A stretch of 64,000 nucleotides of DNA from Lingula anatina (lineage: Eukaryota; Brachiopoda; Lingulata; Lingulida; Lingulidae): the NCBI RefSeq assembly GCF_001039355.2, contig NW_019774692.1, forward strand, positions 417,123 to 481,122. Direction: 5' to 3'. Below are positions 43,652 through 55,629 of the stretch, piece by piece. Made by a program: the position numbers and the translations under genes. Under the pieces are notes generated by a model. The model had not been told where the DNA came from. It worked only from the letters and a program-made list of their open reading frames with translations, and searched no databases. Positions within the stretch are counted from its first letter, which is position 1, and every line of letters starts with the position of its first letter.

Positions 43652-44632
43652 ATGGACTTTATTGAAAAAATTATTAAAAAAATAAAAGAAAATAAGAAAA
43701 AAAAGATTTTATTTCCAGAAGGAAAAAATATTATTATTCAAAATGTTGCAAATAGAATTACAAATTTAAATTTATCAAAATGTATTTTAGTTTTTGAAAA
43801 TGAAAATGAAATTCCTAATAATTTAAATAAAGATATTGAAAAAATTGTATTAAATAATATTTTATTGAAAGAATTTGAAGAAATGGAAGAATTACTAATT
43901 TCTTATACAAAAAATAAAATATCTAAAAAAATTATAAAAGAATTAGTAAGAAAAACAAATTATTTTTCAATGATTTTACTTAAAAAAGGATATGCAGATT
44001 GTTTGTTAGGTGGTATTAATTATTCTACAAAAGATATTTTAATACCAGCATTTAAAATTATTAAAACTAAAGAAAATATTGATTTTTCAAGTAGTACTAT
44101 GATAATGATAAAAGATGAAAATGTTTATTTTTTTGCAGATTGTGCATTAAATATTGAACCAAATTCAAAACAATTAGCAGATATTGCAATGAATACAATT
44201 AATTTTTCAAAAAAAATTAATAATGATGAAAAAAAAGTTGCAATGTTATCTTTTTCTACAAATTGAAGTGGTGGATTAAATGAACATACAAAAAAAGTTA
44301 AAGATGCAACAGAAATTTTAAAAAATAAAATAAATGATTTGAATGTAAAAATTATAGGTGAAATACAATTTGATGCAGCATTTGATGAAAATATTAGAAA
44401 TAAAAAATTTAATAATATAGAAACATTTAAAAAATCTGCTAATATTTTTATATTTCCAGATTTAAATTCTGCAAATATTGGATATAAAATTGCACAACAT
44501 TTTTGTAATTGTAAATCAATAGGACCAATACTTTATGGTTTAAATTTACCAGTAAATGATCTTTCAAGAGGAGCAAATGAAGATGAGGTTTTCAATACTG
44601 CATTGATAACTTTAAGCCAAACATTTGATTAA
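43652..44632 (+). CDS. pta: Phosphate acetyltransferase
   Basis: This 326-residue enzyme of the PTA/PTB fold converts acetyl-CoA and phosphate to acetyl phosphate. KILFPEGKN near 14-22, KKGYADCLLGG near 111-121, LSFSTNWSGG near 201-210 and FPDLNSANIGYK near 270 are family positions. AAAGGAG precedes the ATG. It is followed after 4 bases by carnitine acetyltransferase, so both share the acetyl-CoA pool and one transcript. Confidence 0.93.
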
Positions 44633-44636
44633 TATT

Positions 44637-46415
44637 ATGTCAAACATTTTATATTCAAAAAAAATATTAAATAAAAATAAAATACCTAATTTACCTGTTC
44701 CAACATTAGATGTTACATCTAAAAGAGTATTAGAATGATTAACTCCATTTTTTAAAGTAAATAATTTGGATTTAAAAATTTTAGAATCTGAAATATTAAA
44801 ATTTAAGAACTCTTCTTATATAAAAAAATCACAAAAATATTTATTAAAAAAATTTGAAAATAAAAATAGTAGTTATTTAATAAATTATTGATGAGATTTG
44901 TATTTAAATATTAATGATTCTGTTTTATCTGTTGGTGCTGGAATATGTTGAGGTAATGAAAAAATAAAGAATATGGATATTTTTGAAAAATCTGCTTTTA
45001 TTATTTGATCAATTTCAAAATTTTATTTAGATTTTAAAAAAAATCCTAAAAAATTTGAATTTTTTGAAATTAAAAATAATAAAATTTCATTAGATCAATT
45101 ACATGGATTGCTTGCAAGTTATAGAATAATGGGAAAAAAAATTGATAAATATATTATTAATGATGATTTATCAACAAATATTATTTTTGCATATAAAAAT
45201 GCTTTTTATAATTTAGAAATTATTAAAAATAACAAAGTAAGTTCAATAAAATCAATTGAAAAAACAATAAGAGAAATAATTAAAAATTTTAAAGATAAAA
45301 ATATAACAAAATTAAATTATATTGAATTATCTAAAAATAGAAAAAAAGATTATTTATTACAAAGAAAAATATTTAAAAGAAATTTTGAATTAATTAAAAA
45401 ATTAAAAGAATCTATTTTTGTTTTTTGTTTTGATACACAAAAGGTTGAAAATGAATTTGATGCAGTTAAAAAAACTTATAATGGTGATTCAAAAAATAAT
45501 TTGAATAGATGATTTTCCAAATCTTTAAATATTGGTATAAACAATACAATACATTGTCCAATTACTATGGAACATACATATTTTGATGGTGGAACACTTT
45601 TATATTTGTTAAATTATATGGATACAATGTTAAATAATTTAAAAAATAATTCAAAAAATGATAAATTATTAGATTTTAAATTATTAGATTTTAAATTATT
45701 AAAAGAAGAAGAAAAAATATTAGAAAAACATTTTATCAATTATAAAAAAAAATGTAATGAATGTGCTTTTGAACATTTTATTATTGATTTTGGAAAAGAT
45801 AAATTAAAAAAAATTGGTATTAAATCTATAGATGGTTTTTTTCAATTATGTGGTCAATTAGCACAAAAAAAAGTATTTAATAATTTTTATTCAACATATG
45901 AATCAGTTGATTTAAGAAAATTTTTTATGGGTAGAACTGAATGTTTAAGACCATTATCAAATGCAATAATAAAGTTTTATAATAAATATTTTAATATTAA
46001 ATTTAAAAATAAAGATGAAATTTTAAAATATTTAAAAGATGTTGAAAATAGTCATTATAAAAAAGTTTTAGATTGTAAAAATGGAAGTGGTATTGAAAGA
46101 CATTTATTAGCTTTAAAGTTACAAAATAAAGAATTTAAAAATAATGATCATAATGTTTTACCAATTATAGATACAGATTTTTATAAACTTTTTACAAAAC
46201 AAAGAATGTCAACTTCAAATATGAGTTATAAAACACTTACATCATTTGTATTTTGACCTGTTCAAAATGATGGATTTACAATTGCATATTCAATAAAAGA
46301 AAATAAAATTATTGCATTTTTTACATCTTGAAAAAAATATGCAAAAGATCTTTTAAAATACAAAAATACAATGCAAGATATTTTGATTGATATTGTAAAA
46401 AAATTAAGTAATTAA
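44637..46415 (+). CDS. Carnitine O-acetyltransferase (choline/carnitine acyltransferase family)
   Basis: The 592-residue protein is a full-length member of the choline/carnitine acyltransferase family, which moves acyl groups between CoA and carnitine. The start NLPVPTLDVTSKRVLEWL fits. The catalytic His313 is in MEHTYFDGG, and the GRTECLRP segment matches the family's GRT motif. The CoA/carnitine-binding STS lies at 525-527. The neighbours pta and ackA suggest it feeds acetyl-CoA into acetate formation, or stores acetyl groups. Such enzymes are uncommon in bacteria but known in some mollicutes. Confidence 0.9.
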
Positions 46416-46438
46416 ATTTATTTTTTAATTTAAATGAT

Positions 46439-47113
46439 ATGAATTATTTAAAAATTTTAAATAAAATAAAACAAGAAAAAAACATTAAAAAATATATTAT
46501 AGTTGATTTTAGAGTTTTATCTAGTTCAGAAATTTATAGAATATATTTTAAAAAAATAAATAATAATGAAATTATTTATAAAAAAATAGATTTTAAATTA
46601 GAAAACTCTTATGATGTAACAGAATATAAAAAACAAGGTATTTTTAATATTGAAAAATCTCAAGAATTAGATTTTAAAAATGCTTATAATTTTATTTTAA
46701 ATTTTTGTAAAGATTATTTAATTATAGGAAATCAAATTAGATTTTTTTATAATTTTTTATATAAAAAATGTAAGTTTTATAAAATAAAAATTTTTAATTT
46801 TAAATTAATAGATTCTTTTTTTCTTTTAAGATTAGCATTTTCAAGTTCATCTGCAATTTCTATTTTAGAATTTGCAGATGAATTAAAAATTAAATATTGT
46901 AAAAAAAATATATTAAATGACTTTAATATTTGTAATTTGTTAGATTTAGTTTTTAAAAAAAGTATTAATAAAATTATTAAAAAAAATATTAATCCAAAAC
47001 CATTTATTGATTATGAGGTAAATTTAAAAGAAGCAAAATTAAAAATTCTATCAAAAGTGTTTATGATTTCTTTGTTAGTATTTTTGTTCATTTTTCTTTT
47101 AATAAAACTTTAA
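46439..47113 (+). CDS. Membrane-anchored protein resembling an inactive DnaQ-type exonuclease
   Basis: The 224-residue protein has one C-terminal membrane helix (about 202-222, ending in LLIKL). The first 150 residues suggest a DEDD-exonuclease fold: IIVDFRVLSSSEIYRIYF where DxE should be, IGNQIRFFYNFL where GHN-FD should be, and IDSFFLLRLAF where the IDT motif lies. The acidic catalytic residues are missing, so an enzyme role is unlikely. It lies in the acetyl operon between carnitine acetyltransferase and an ECF component. Fold assignment is tentative; otherwise unknown. Confidence 0.5.
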   Translation: MNYLKILNKIKQEKNIKKYIIVDFRVLSSSEIYRIYFKKINNNEIIYKKIDFKLENSYDVTEYKKQGIFNIEKSQELDFKNAYNFILNFCKDYLIIGNQIRFFYNFLYKKCKFYKIKIFNFKLIDSFFLLRLAFSSSSAISILEFADELKIKYCKKNILNDFNICNLLDLVFKKSINKIIKKNINPKPFIDYEVNLKEAKLKILSKVFMISLLVFLFIFLLIKL

Positions 47114-47119
47114 ATTTTT

Positions 47120-47827
47120 ATGCTAAATTATAGATTTTTTATTAACAAAAAATTAAAGAAAATTATTTTGTCTTCTTTTTTTATTGTTTTAATACATGTT
47201 TTGATTTATTTTAAAGTTGAAAATATATTATTTTTTATATCTGGTTTTTTATTAGGTCCATTTTATGGTTTATTAGTTGGAATAGTTGTTGATATTAGTT
47301 TTTGATGACGTGGATTGGGTATTTCAATAATTGTTTTTCAAAGATTATTTATGATTTTAATTGGTTGTTTATTTAAATGTTTTATTTATTATAAAAAAAA
47401 TATTAAAAAATTTTTATTTGTTATTTTTTATATATTAGTTTATCTTTTAATATTTTTATCTATATTATTTTTTATAAATTATTTTTATAAAAAAAATAAT
47501 TTTATAATTTCAAATTTTAATTATATTTTTATTTTTATTTCAATGATTTATTTGTTATTTTTTATATTTTTTTATATTTTTTTTATTTATTTAAAAAATT
47601 ATAATTTTTTAATATTTTTTATAATTTTTTCTTTATTTTTTTTAAATTATTTTTTTTATTTATTAATAACACCATTAGAGTTAAAAATCAAATTAAACCT
47701 TGACTTTTTACAACAAATTTTAGTAAGATTAAAATCTATTCCATTTTTATTTTTTAATACATTTGTTGTATATAAAGTTTTTATTAATATATTTTTAAAT
47801 AAAAATATATTAGATATTTATCAATAA
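47120..47827 (+). CDS. ECF transporter S component, FolT-like
   Basis: The 235-residue membrane protein has about six hydrophobic segments. The second conserved loop, FLLGPFYGLLVGIVVDI, is the hallmark of vitamin-binding S components. Late in the chain comes TPLELKIKLN with QQILVRLKSIPFLFFNTF, typical of folate-type members. It would bind a vitamin and dock with the energy-coupling module encoded elsewhere. UGA-UGA codes Trp-Trp at 47300-47305. It starts 6 bases after the preceding stop. Confidence 0.72.
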
Positions 47828-47850
47828 TTTTAATATGTGGAGTAAGAAAA

Positions 47851-49053
47851 ATGAAATTAATTTTAATTTTAAATGCAGGTTCAAGTTCAATAAAATTTAA
47901 ACTTTATCATCTAAAAGATGATAAATTTTATGTTGTTTGTAATGGACTTTTAGAAAAAATAGGTATTGATGGTAATTGTATTTTTTATTTTAAAAATACA
48001 AAAAAAATAATTTATAAAAAGTTTTATAATCATGAAATTGCAATTAATTTTCTTTTTACTTTATTAAAAGAAAATAAAATTATAAAAAAATTTAATGATA
48101 TTAAAGCAGTAGGACACAGAATTGTTCATGGAGGAAGAAAATATTTAGATTCTTGTTTATTAAATGAACAAATTATTTGTGATTTAAAAAAATTAATTCC
48201 ATTAGCACCATTACATATAGATGCTAGTTTAAAAGTATTAAAAGCTACAAAAAAAAATATAAAAAATATAAAAAATATTTTAGTTTTTGATACATCATTT
48301 CATAAAAATATACCATTAATTAATAAAGTTTTACCATTACCATGAAAATGATATGAAGAATATGGAGTTCAAAAATATGGTTTTCATGGAATAAGTTATC
48401 AATATGTTTTAAATGAATTAAAAAATATTTCAAAATGTAAAAGTGAAAAAATTAATGCTATTGTTTGTCATTTAGGAAATGGTTCAAGTATTTCAGAAAT
48501 AAAAGATAGTATAAGTGTAAATAATACATTTGATTTTAGTGCAATTTCTGGATTTATTATGTCAACACGTTGTGGCAAAGTTGATCCAATGATATTTAAA
48601 TATATTAATTCTAAAACAAATTTAAGTTTAGATGATATATTAAAAATTTTAAATAATAAATCAGGATTATTAGCTGTTTCAGGTATTTCATCAGATATTA
48701 GAGATATTGAAAAAGCTTCAAATAATGGAAATAAAAGAGCAAAATTATCATTAGATTTATATTCAAAAGCAGTTGCAAATTATATTGTTCAATATACAAA
48801 TGATTTAGAAGGTAAATTAAAATATTTAGTTTTTACTGGAGGAATAGGACAAAACAGTTCTTATATAGTTAAAAGTATTTTAAAAAGACTTTTTCTTTTA
48901 AATTTTGATTTAAATAAAAATTGAATTATGTTAAAAAAAGATAGTAAAAGTAATTATTTTTATTTAACAAAACCAGAATCAAAAATTCAAATTTTAATAA
49001 TTAAAACAGATGAAGAAGAAATGATTTTAAGAGAAGTATTGAATTTTATTTAA
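47851..49053 (+). CDS. ackA: Acetate kinase
   Basis: The 400-residue enzyme turns acetyl phosphate and ADP into acetate and ATP. NAGSSSIKFKLY at the start, AVGHRIVHGG near 88-97, FDTSFHKNIP near 148-157, HLGNGSS near 207, and FTGGIGQNSS near 328 are complete active-site motifs. TGGAGT precedes the ATG. With pta in the same run it completes the ATP-forming end of acetyl metabolism. Confidence 0.95.
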
Positions 49054-49076
49054 ATTTAAAATTTATTAATAATAAA

Positions 49077-50657
49077 ATGAAAAATAAATTTTCAAGATTT
49101 GGTTTTTTAATATCAAGTGTTGGTGCACTTATAGGATTAGGTAGTATTTGAAGGTTTCCAAAAGAAGTTATAACTTCTGGTGGTTCATCATTTATTTTAA
49201 TTTATATTATTGTTTTGTTTTTAATTGTTTTTCCAATAATATTATTGGAATTTCAATATGGTTTATTTTTTAAAAAAAATGTTATTGTATGTTTTTTTAA
49301 AGTTGATAAAAATAGAGGATTTTTATTTGGTTGAATACAAGTTATATTTTCATTATTTTCATGTATTTATTATTTAGTAATTATTTCTTGAATTTTTATT
49401 AGTATGTTTTTTTCTTTTAGTAAATATAATTTTAAAAATTGAGCATTAAATAGTAATTTTTTTGAAAAAAACATTTTACAGTTACCAAGTAATGAAAATA
49501 TTTTTAATTTTTCATATTTAACATTAATAGGATTTATAATTTTATTATTTTTAATTTTTTTTATCATTTCTTTAGGTATTAAAAAAGGTTTGGAAAAAAC
49601 AAATAAAATTTTAGTTCCTATTTTATTTTTATTATTAATTTTTTTAACAATTTATGGTCTATTACAAAAAAATTCTAAGTATGCAATTATAAAATTATTT
49701 AAATTTGATACAAAATCTTTTATAAATTTTAATGTTTGAAAAAAAGCTACTATTCAAGCTATGTTTTCAACTGCAATTTTTTATGGCATCCATTTTGTTT
49801 TAAGTAAAAATTCAAATATAAAAAAAGATAAAACTAATGATATATTATTTATGATTTTTATTGATACCTTTGTTGCTATTTTAAGTTGTATTTTGATTAC
49901 TACAATTGTTGTAAATGATTTTTCTATTTATTTATCTGAAAAAGAAATTTTAAATAAATTAGATTTATTTTTTAAAAAAGAAACAGCTGGTGGTTCATCA
50001 ATAATTTTTATTGAATTGCCTAAATTATTTTATAATATGCAATCAAAAATTTTAGGACATATTTTGTTTGTATTTTTAATAATAAGTTTGTTATTTGCAT
50101 CTTTTTCATCTATTTTATTTGCAATAGAAGTTTTTGTTGATTCAAATGTTTATTTTTTTAAAAAAACAACTAGAAAAAAAGGTCTTTTATTTTGATCTTT
50201 TTGAGCATTAATACATTATTTGTTTTTTATATTTTTAAATCAAAAGAAAATGGTTGATGTACAAGATGTTTGAATTAATCAATTTATATTATTGATTGGC
50301 TGTTATGAAATATTTGTACTTATAAATTATAAAGATTATAAAAAAATATTACATTATAATGAAAAATTTAGTTATATAAAAACAACTAAATTTGATTGAT
50401 TAAGAAAAATTTTAAATTTTTTAGTATTACCTATTTTAATTTTTTTATTAATTTATGGTTTTTTTAAATTATTTGAATTAGATTATTATATTTTTTCTAA
50501 TACTTCAATAAAAACAAAAGAATGAGTGGAAAAACAATTAAATTTTAATGTAAAAATTGAACCAAATTTTTTTACTTATGAAAAAATTATTACATATATT
50601 ACAATAATTTTAAATTTTTTATTAAGTATTTTTTTCTTTTGAAAATCTAAAAAATAA
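49077..50657 (+). CDS. Second sodium:neurotransmitter-type symporter (NSS/SNF)
   Basis: The 526-residue membrane protein has the NSS start FGFLISSVGALIGLGSIWRFP and about 12 segments. It is more diverged than the NSS protein at 34870 and has no tiny partner gene. It starts 23 bases after ackA, so it may belong to the same transcript. Substrate unknown; an amino acid is usual. Confidence 0.83.
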
Positions 50658-50725
50658 AATTTAATTTTGTTTTTTAGATTTAATAGAAATTAATGTTTAT
50701 AATTATGTCAAAGTATTAAAAAAAA

Positions 50726-52699
50726 ATGTTTAAATTAATTTCTAAATTCAAACCAAAAGGTGATCAAAATAATTCAATTGAAACAATAACAAATAATATT
50801 TTAAATAATAAAACAAAAAATATTTTATATGGTTCAACTGGTACAGGTAAAACATTTACTGTTGCAAATATAATTGAAAAATTAAATAAAAATACATTAA
50901 TTATTTGTCATAATAAAACACTTTCAATGCAATTATATTCAGAATTAAAAACTTTTTTTCCAAAAAATAAAGTTAAATATTTTATTTCTCCATTTGATTT
51001 TTATAGACCTGAATCATATTTACCAAATAGCGATATTTATATTGATAAATCTGTTAAATGAAATTTTGATATAAAAGAAATGAGATTAAATGCTTTAAAT
51101 GCATTATCATCAAATGAAAGTACAATTATTGTTTCATCTGTTGCATCTATTTTTGGTGTTACAAATCCATTTGAATATAAATCATTTATTTTTACATTAA
51201 AACAAAATCAAAAAATAACAAAAGATGAATTATTAAGTAAATTAATTAAATCTGGATATAAAAGGAATGATTATATATTAGAATTTTCTAATTTTATGGT
51301 TAAGGGAAATTTTATTACAATAAATAATAGTGATGAAAATAAAATATTACAAATTAATTTATTAAATTCAAAAATAATATGAATTAAAGAATTAGATTCT
51401 TTAAATTTTAAAATTTTAAAAGAATATAAAGAATATAAAATTTTTCCTGGAATGGAATATATTGTTGAAAATAAAACAATTAATGAAACATTAAGTTTAA
51501 TTAAAGATGAATTAATTGAAAGAATAAAATTTTTTAAGAAAAACAATAAATTAGTTGAAGCATATAGAATTGAAAAAAGAGTTTTAAATGATTTAGAAAT
51601 GATGAAAGAAATAAATACATGTAAGGGAATAGAAAATTATTCAATGTATTTTGATAAAAGAAAAATAAATGATGAACCATATACGCTTTTAGATTTTTTT
51701 GGAGATGATTTTCTTTTAATTATTGATGAATCACATATTACAATTCCACAAATTAAAGGTATGTATTTTGCAAATTATTCAAGAAAGAAAAATTTAATTG
51801 ATTATGGATTTAGATTAGAATCTGCATTTGCAAACAGACCATTAAATTTTAATGAATTTGAAAATAGAATGAAAAATGTAATATTTTTATCTGCAACTCC
51901 AGGTGATTATGAAATGAATTTAAAAGATATTCAAGTTGTAAAACAAATTATAAGACCAACTGGTCTTTTAGATCCTGAAATTTTTTGTAAAAGTACAAAA
52001 AATCAATTTGATGATTTAAAAGATCAAATTAAAAAAGTAATTAAAAAAAATGGAAGAGTTTTTGTTTTAACTTTAACAATTAAAATGGCTGAAGATTTAA
52101 CAAAACATTTACAAGAAAATAATTTTAAAGTTGCATATATACATAGTAATTTAAAAACATTTGAAAGAGTTAAAACATTAATTAATTTAAGAAAAGGAAT
52201 TTTTGATGTTGTTGTTGGTATTAATTTATTAAGAGAAGGACTTGATATTCCAGAAATAATGTTAGTTGTAATTTTAGATGCAGATAAAATTGGTTTTTTA
52301 AGAAGCAGAAGATCTTTAATTCAAATTGTTGGTAGAGCAAGTAGAAATAAAGATGGAAAAGTAATAATGTATTTTGATAAATTAACAAAAGATATAAAAG
52401 AAACAATTGATGAAACAAATGAAAGAAGAAAAATACAAATTAAATATAATAAAGAATATAATATTATTCCTAAAACAATTCAAAAACCAATTGAAGATAT
52501 ATTTTTAGAAGATGATATTAAAAATTTATATAAAAAAATTGAAAATAAAAAAATTAAAAAAATAAATAAAGAAGAAATAGTAAAAACAATTAAATTATTA
52601 AATAAAAAAATGCATAAAGCTGTAAAAAAAATGGATTTTGAATTAGCTGCAAAAATAAGAGATATTATTTTTGAATTAAAGTTTAAAAACCAAAAATAA
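50726..52699 (+). CDS. uvrB: Excinuclease ABC subunit B
   Basis: This 657-residue helicase-like protein verifies DNA lesions. Walker A GSTGTGKT lies near 36-43. The UvrB beta-hairpin region (YIDKSVKWNFDIKEMR), DESHITIPQI, the helicase motif FLSATPGDYE, and VGRASRNKDGKVIMY are all present. A C-terminal UVR motif (MHKAVKKMDFELAAKIRD) binds UvrC. It begins the uvrB-uvrA-uvrC run. Confidence 0.96.
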
Positions 52700-52733
52700 A
52701 AAAATAAAATATTTTAAAAAGGAATGAAAAAAA

Positions 52734-55598
52734 ATGATCAACCATTTAATTATTAAAGGTGCAAAAGAAAAAAATTTAAAGAATATAAATTTAAAAATAC
52801 CAAAAAATAAATTAATTGTTTTTACTGGCGTTTCAGGTTCTGGGAAGACATCATTAGCTTTTTCAACAATTTATAATGAAGGAAAAAGAAGATATATTGA
52901 ATCTCTTTCAACATATGCAAGACAATTTTTAGGAAATATTGAAAAACCAGATGTTGAACAAATAATTGGTTTATCTCCAACAATTGCTATTAATCAAAAA
53001 ACAAGTGGTTTTAATCCTAGATCAATTGTTGGAACAATAACAGAAATATATGATTATTTAAGACTTTTATTTTCAAGAGTTGGTAGTACATATTGTATAA
53101 ATTTACATGGAAAAATCGAAACATTAACTTTAAGTTCAATGTTAAAAAAAATAAATAATTTAATTAAATTAAATACAAATATTTCTATTTTTTCACCAGT
53201 TGTTGAAAATAAAAAAGGTATTTTTAAAAAATTATTTAATGATTTTAAAAAAGAAGGTTTTTGAAATGTTATAGTTAATGGTAAACAAAGAACTTTAGAT
53301 GAAGATATTAAATTAAATAAAAATTTAAAACATAATATTTCAATATTAATTGAAAATATAAATTTTAATCTTGATGAAAGTACACAAGAAAAAATTTATT
53401 CTGATTTAGAAATTGCTACAAAATATGGAAATGGTAATGTAATTATTAAATATATTGAAAATAAAAAAGAAAAAGAATTGTTTTTTTCAACAAAATATAA
53501 TTGTAAAATTTGTAATTTTGGTTTAAAAGATATAGAACCAAGTTTATTTTCATTTAATACAATACAAGGTGCTTGTTCAAAATGTAAGGGTTTAGGAAAA
53601 ATATTAAGTGTTGATTGAAATTTATTAATTAAAAATAATTGATTAACAATTAATGAAGGTGGTATTGATTTTTATAGAACAATTTCAGGTAATGAAAATA
53701 ATTGAGATTGAGTTAAATTTAAAACTTTTTGTGATTTTTTTAAAATTAATAGAGATAAACCAGTCAAAAACTTAACTAAAAAAGAAATAGAATTAATTTT
53801 AAATGGTTCTGGTGATCAAAAAATTAAATATTCTTTAATTAGTAAAAAAAGTGGAAATAAGTGAAATTTTAATCATCCATATGTTGGATTAAAAAATATA
53901 ATTGAAAGCAAATTTTTAAAAACTAAAAGTGAATCAATTCATCATAAACAAAGTAAAAAATATTTAATTCAAATTGATTGTAATGAATGTAATGGTTCAC
54001 GTTTAAAAAAAGAATCATTATGTGTAAAAATAAATGAAAAAAATATTTTTGAATTAAATCAAATGAGTATTTCAGATTTATTTAAATTTATAAAAAATTT
54101 AAATTTAGATGGATTTAAAAAAGAAATTTCTAAAATTATAGTTTTAGAAATAGAAAATAGATTAAAATTTTTAATTTCTGTTGGTTTAGATTATTTAACA
54201 TTAGGAAGAAATGCAAAAACACTTTCAGGTGGAGAATCACAAAGAATTAGATTAGCTACACAAATAGGTTCAAGTTTAACTGGAATAATTTATATTTTAG
54301 ATGAACCATCAATTGGATTACATCAATATGATAATAAAAGATTAATTGAAACATTAAAATCAATGAGAGATTTAGGAAATACTGTAATTGTTGTAGAACA
54401 TGATGAAGAAACAATTTTAAGTTCAGATTGAGTTGTTGATATTGGAAAATATGGTGGTACAAAAGGTGGCGACATTTTATATTCAGGAAAAATATCTAAT
54501 TTTAAAAATTGTAAAGATTCAATAACTTGTAATTTTATAAATAAAATTGATAAAATTGAAATTCCTAAAAAAAGAAGAAATGGAAATAAAAAATATATTG
54601 AAATTTTAAATGCAAAAGAAAATAATTTAAAAGATATTTCATTAAAAATACCATTAAATATGTTTGTTTCTATTACAGGTATTTCAGGTTCTGGAAAATC
54701 TACTTTATTAAATGAAATAATTTATAAAGGAATTAAAAAACATTTAAATGATGATTTTAAAGAAAAACCAGGAAATTTTAAAAAAATAAAAAATATAAAT
54801 GAAAATATACAAGATATAATTTTTATTTCACAAAAACCAATTGGAAAAACTTCAAGAAGTAATCCTGCAACATATGTATCTGTTTTTGATGAAATACGTA
54901 TTTTATATGCAAGTACAATTGAATCTAAAAAAAGAGGTTATACATCAAGTAGATTTTCATTTAATGTAGATGGCGGAAGATGTCAAAAATGTAAAGGTGA
55001 TGGTCATATTTATTATTCAATGTTATTTTTACCTGATGTTTCTGTTAAATGTGATGAATGTCATGGTAAAAGATATAATGATGAAACTTTAGATATTATT
55101 TATAAAGGTAAAAATATTTATGATGTTTTAGAAATGGAAGTTTCATATGCATTAGATTTTTTTAAAAATCATCCAAAAATTTTTAAGAAATTAGAAACTT
55201 TAGAAAAAGTAGGTTTAGGTTATATTAAATTAGGACAATCATCTACAAAATTATCTGGTGGTGAATCACAAAGAATAAAGTTAGCTAAATTTTTACAAAA
55301 AAAAGCAACTGGAAAAACAATGTATTTACTTGATGAACCAACTACTGGGTTACATACATATGATGTAAAAAAATTAATTGATGTTTTAGATACATTAGTT
55401 AACAATGGTGAAACAATAATATTAATTGAACATAATTTAGATGTTATTAAATGTTCTGATTATATAATTGATTTAGGTCCATATGGAGGTATAAATGGCG
55501 GTTCAATTGTTGCAAGTGGTACACCTGAAGAAATAGCAAAAAATAAAAAATCATTAACTGGTATTTATTTAAAAGATATTTTAAAAAATAATAAATAA
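52734..55598 (+). CDS. uvrA: Excinuclease ABC subunit A
   Basis: This 954-residue ABC-type damage sensor has two ATPase modules. GVSGSGKTSLAFSTIY opens the first and GISGSGKSTLLNEII the second. Two signature LSGGESQR motifs are followed by the LDEPS and LDEPT Walker B motifs. Zinc sites are CKIC with CSKC in the first half, and CQKC with CDEC in the second. The size is normal. AAAGGAATG precedes ATG 52734; it lies 34 bases after uvrB. Confidence 0.97.
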
Positions 55599-55629
55599 TT
55601 AAATAAAATTATATAAATTTTTAAATATA

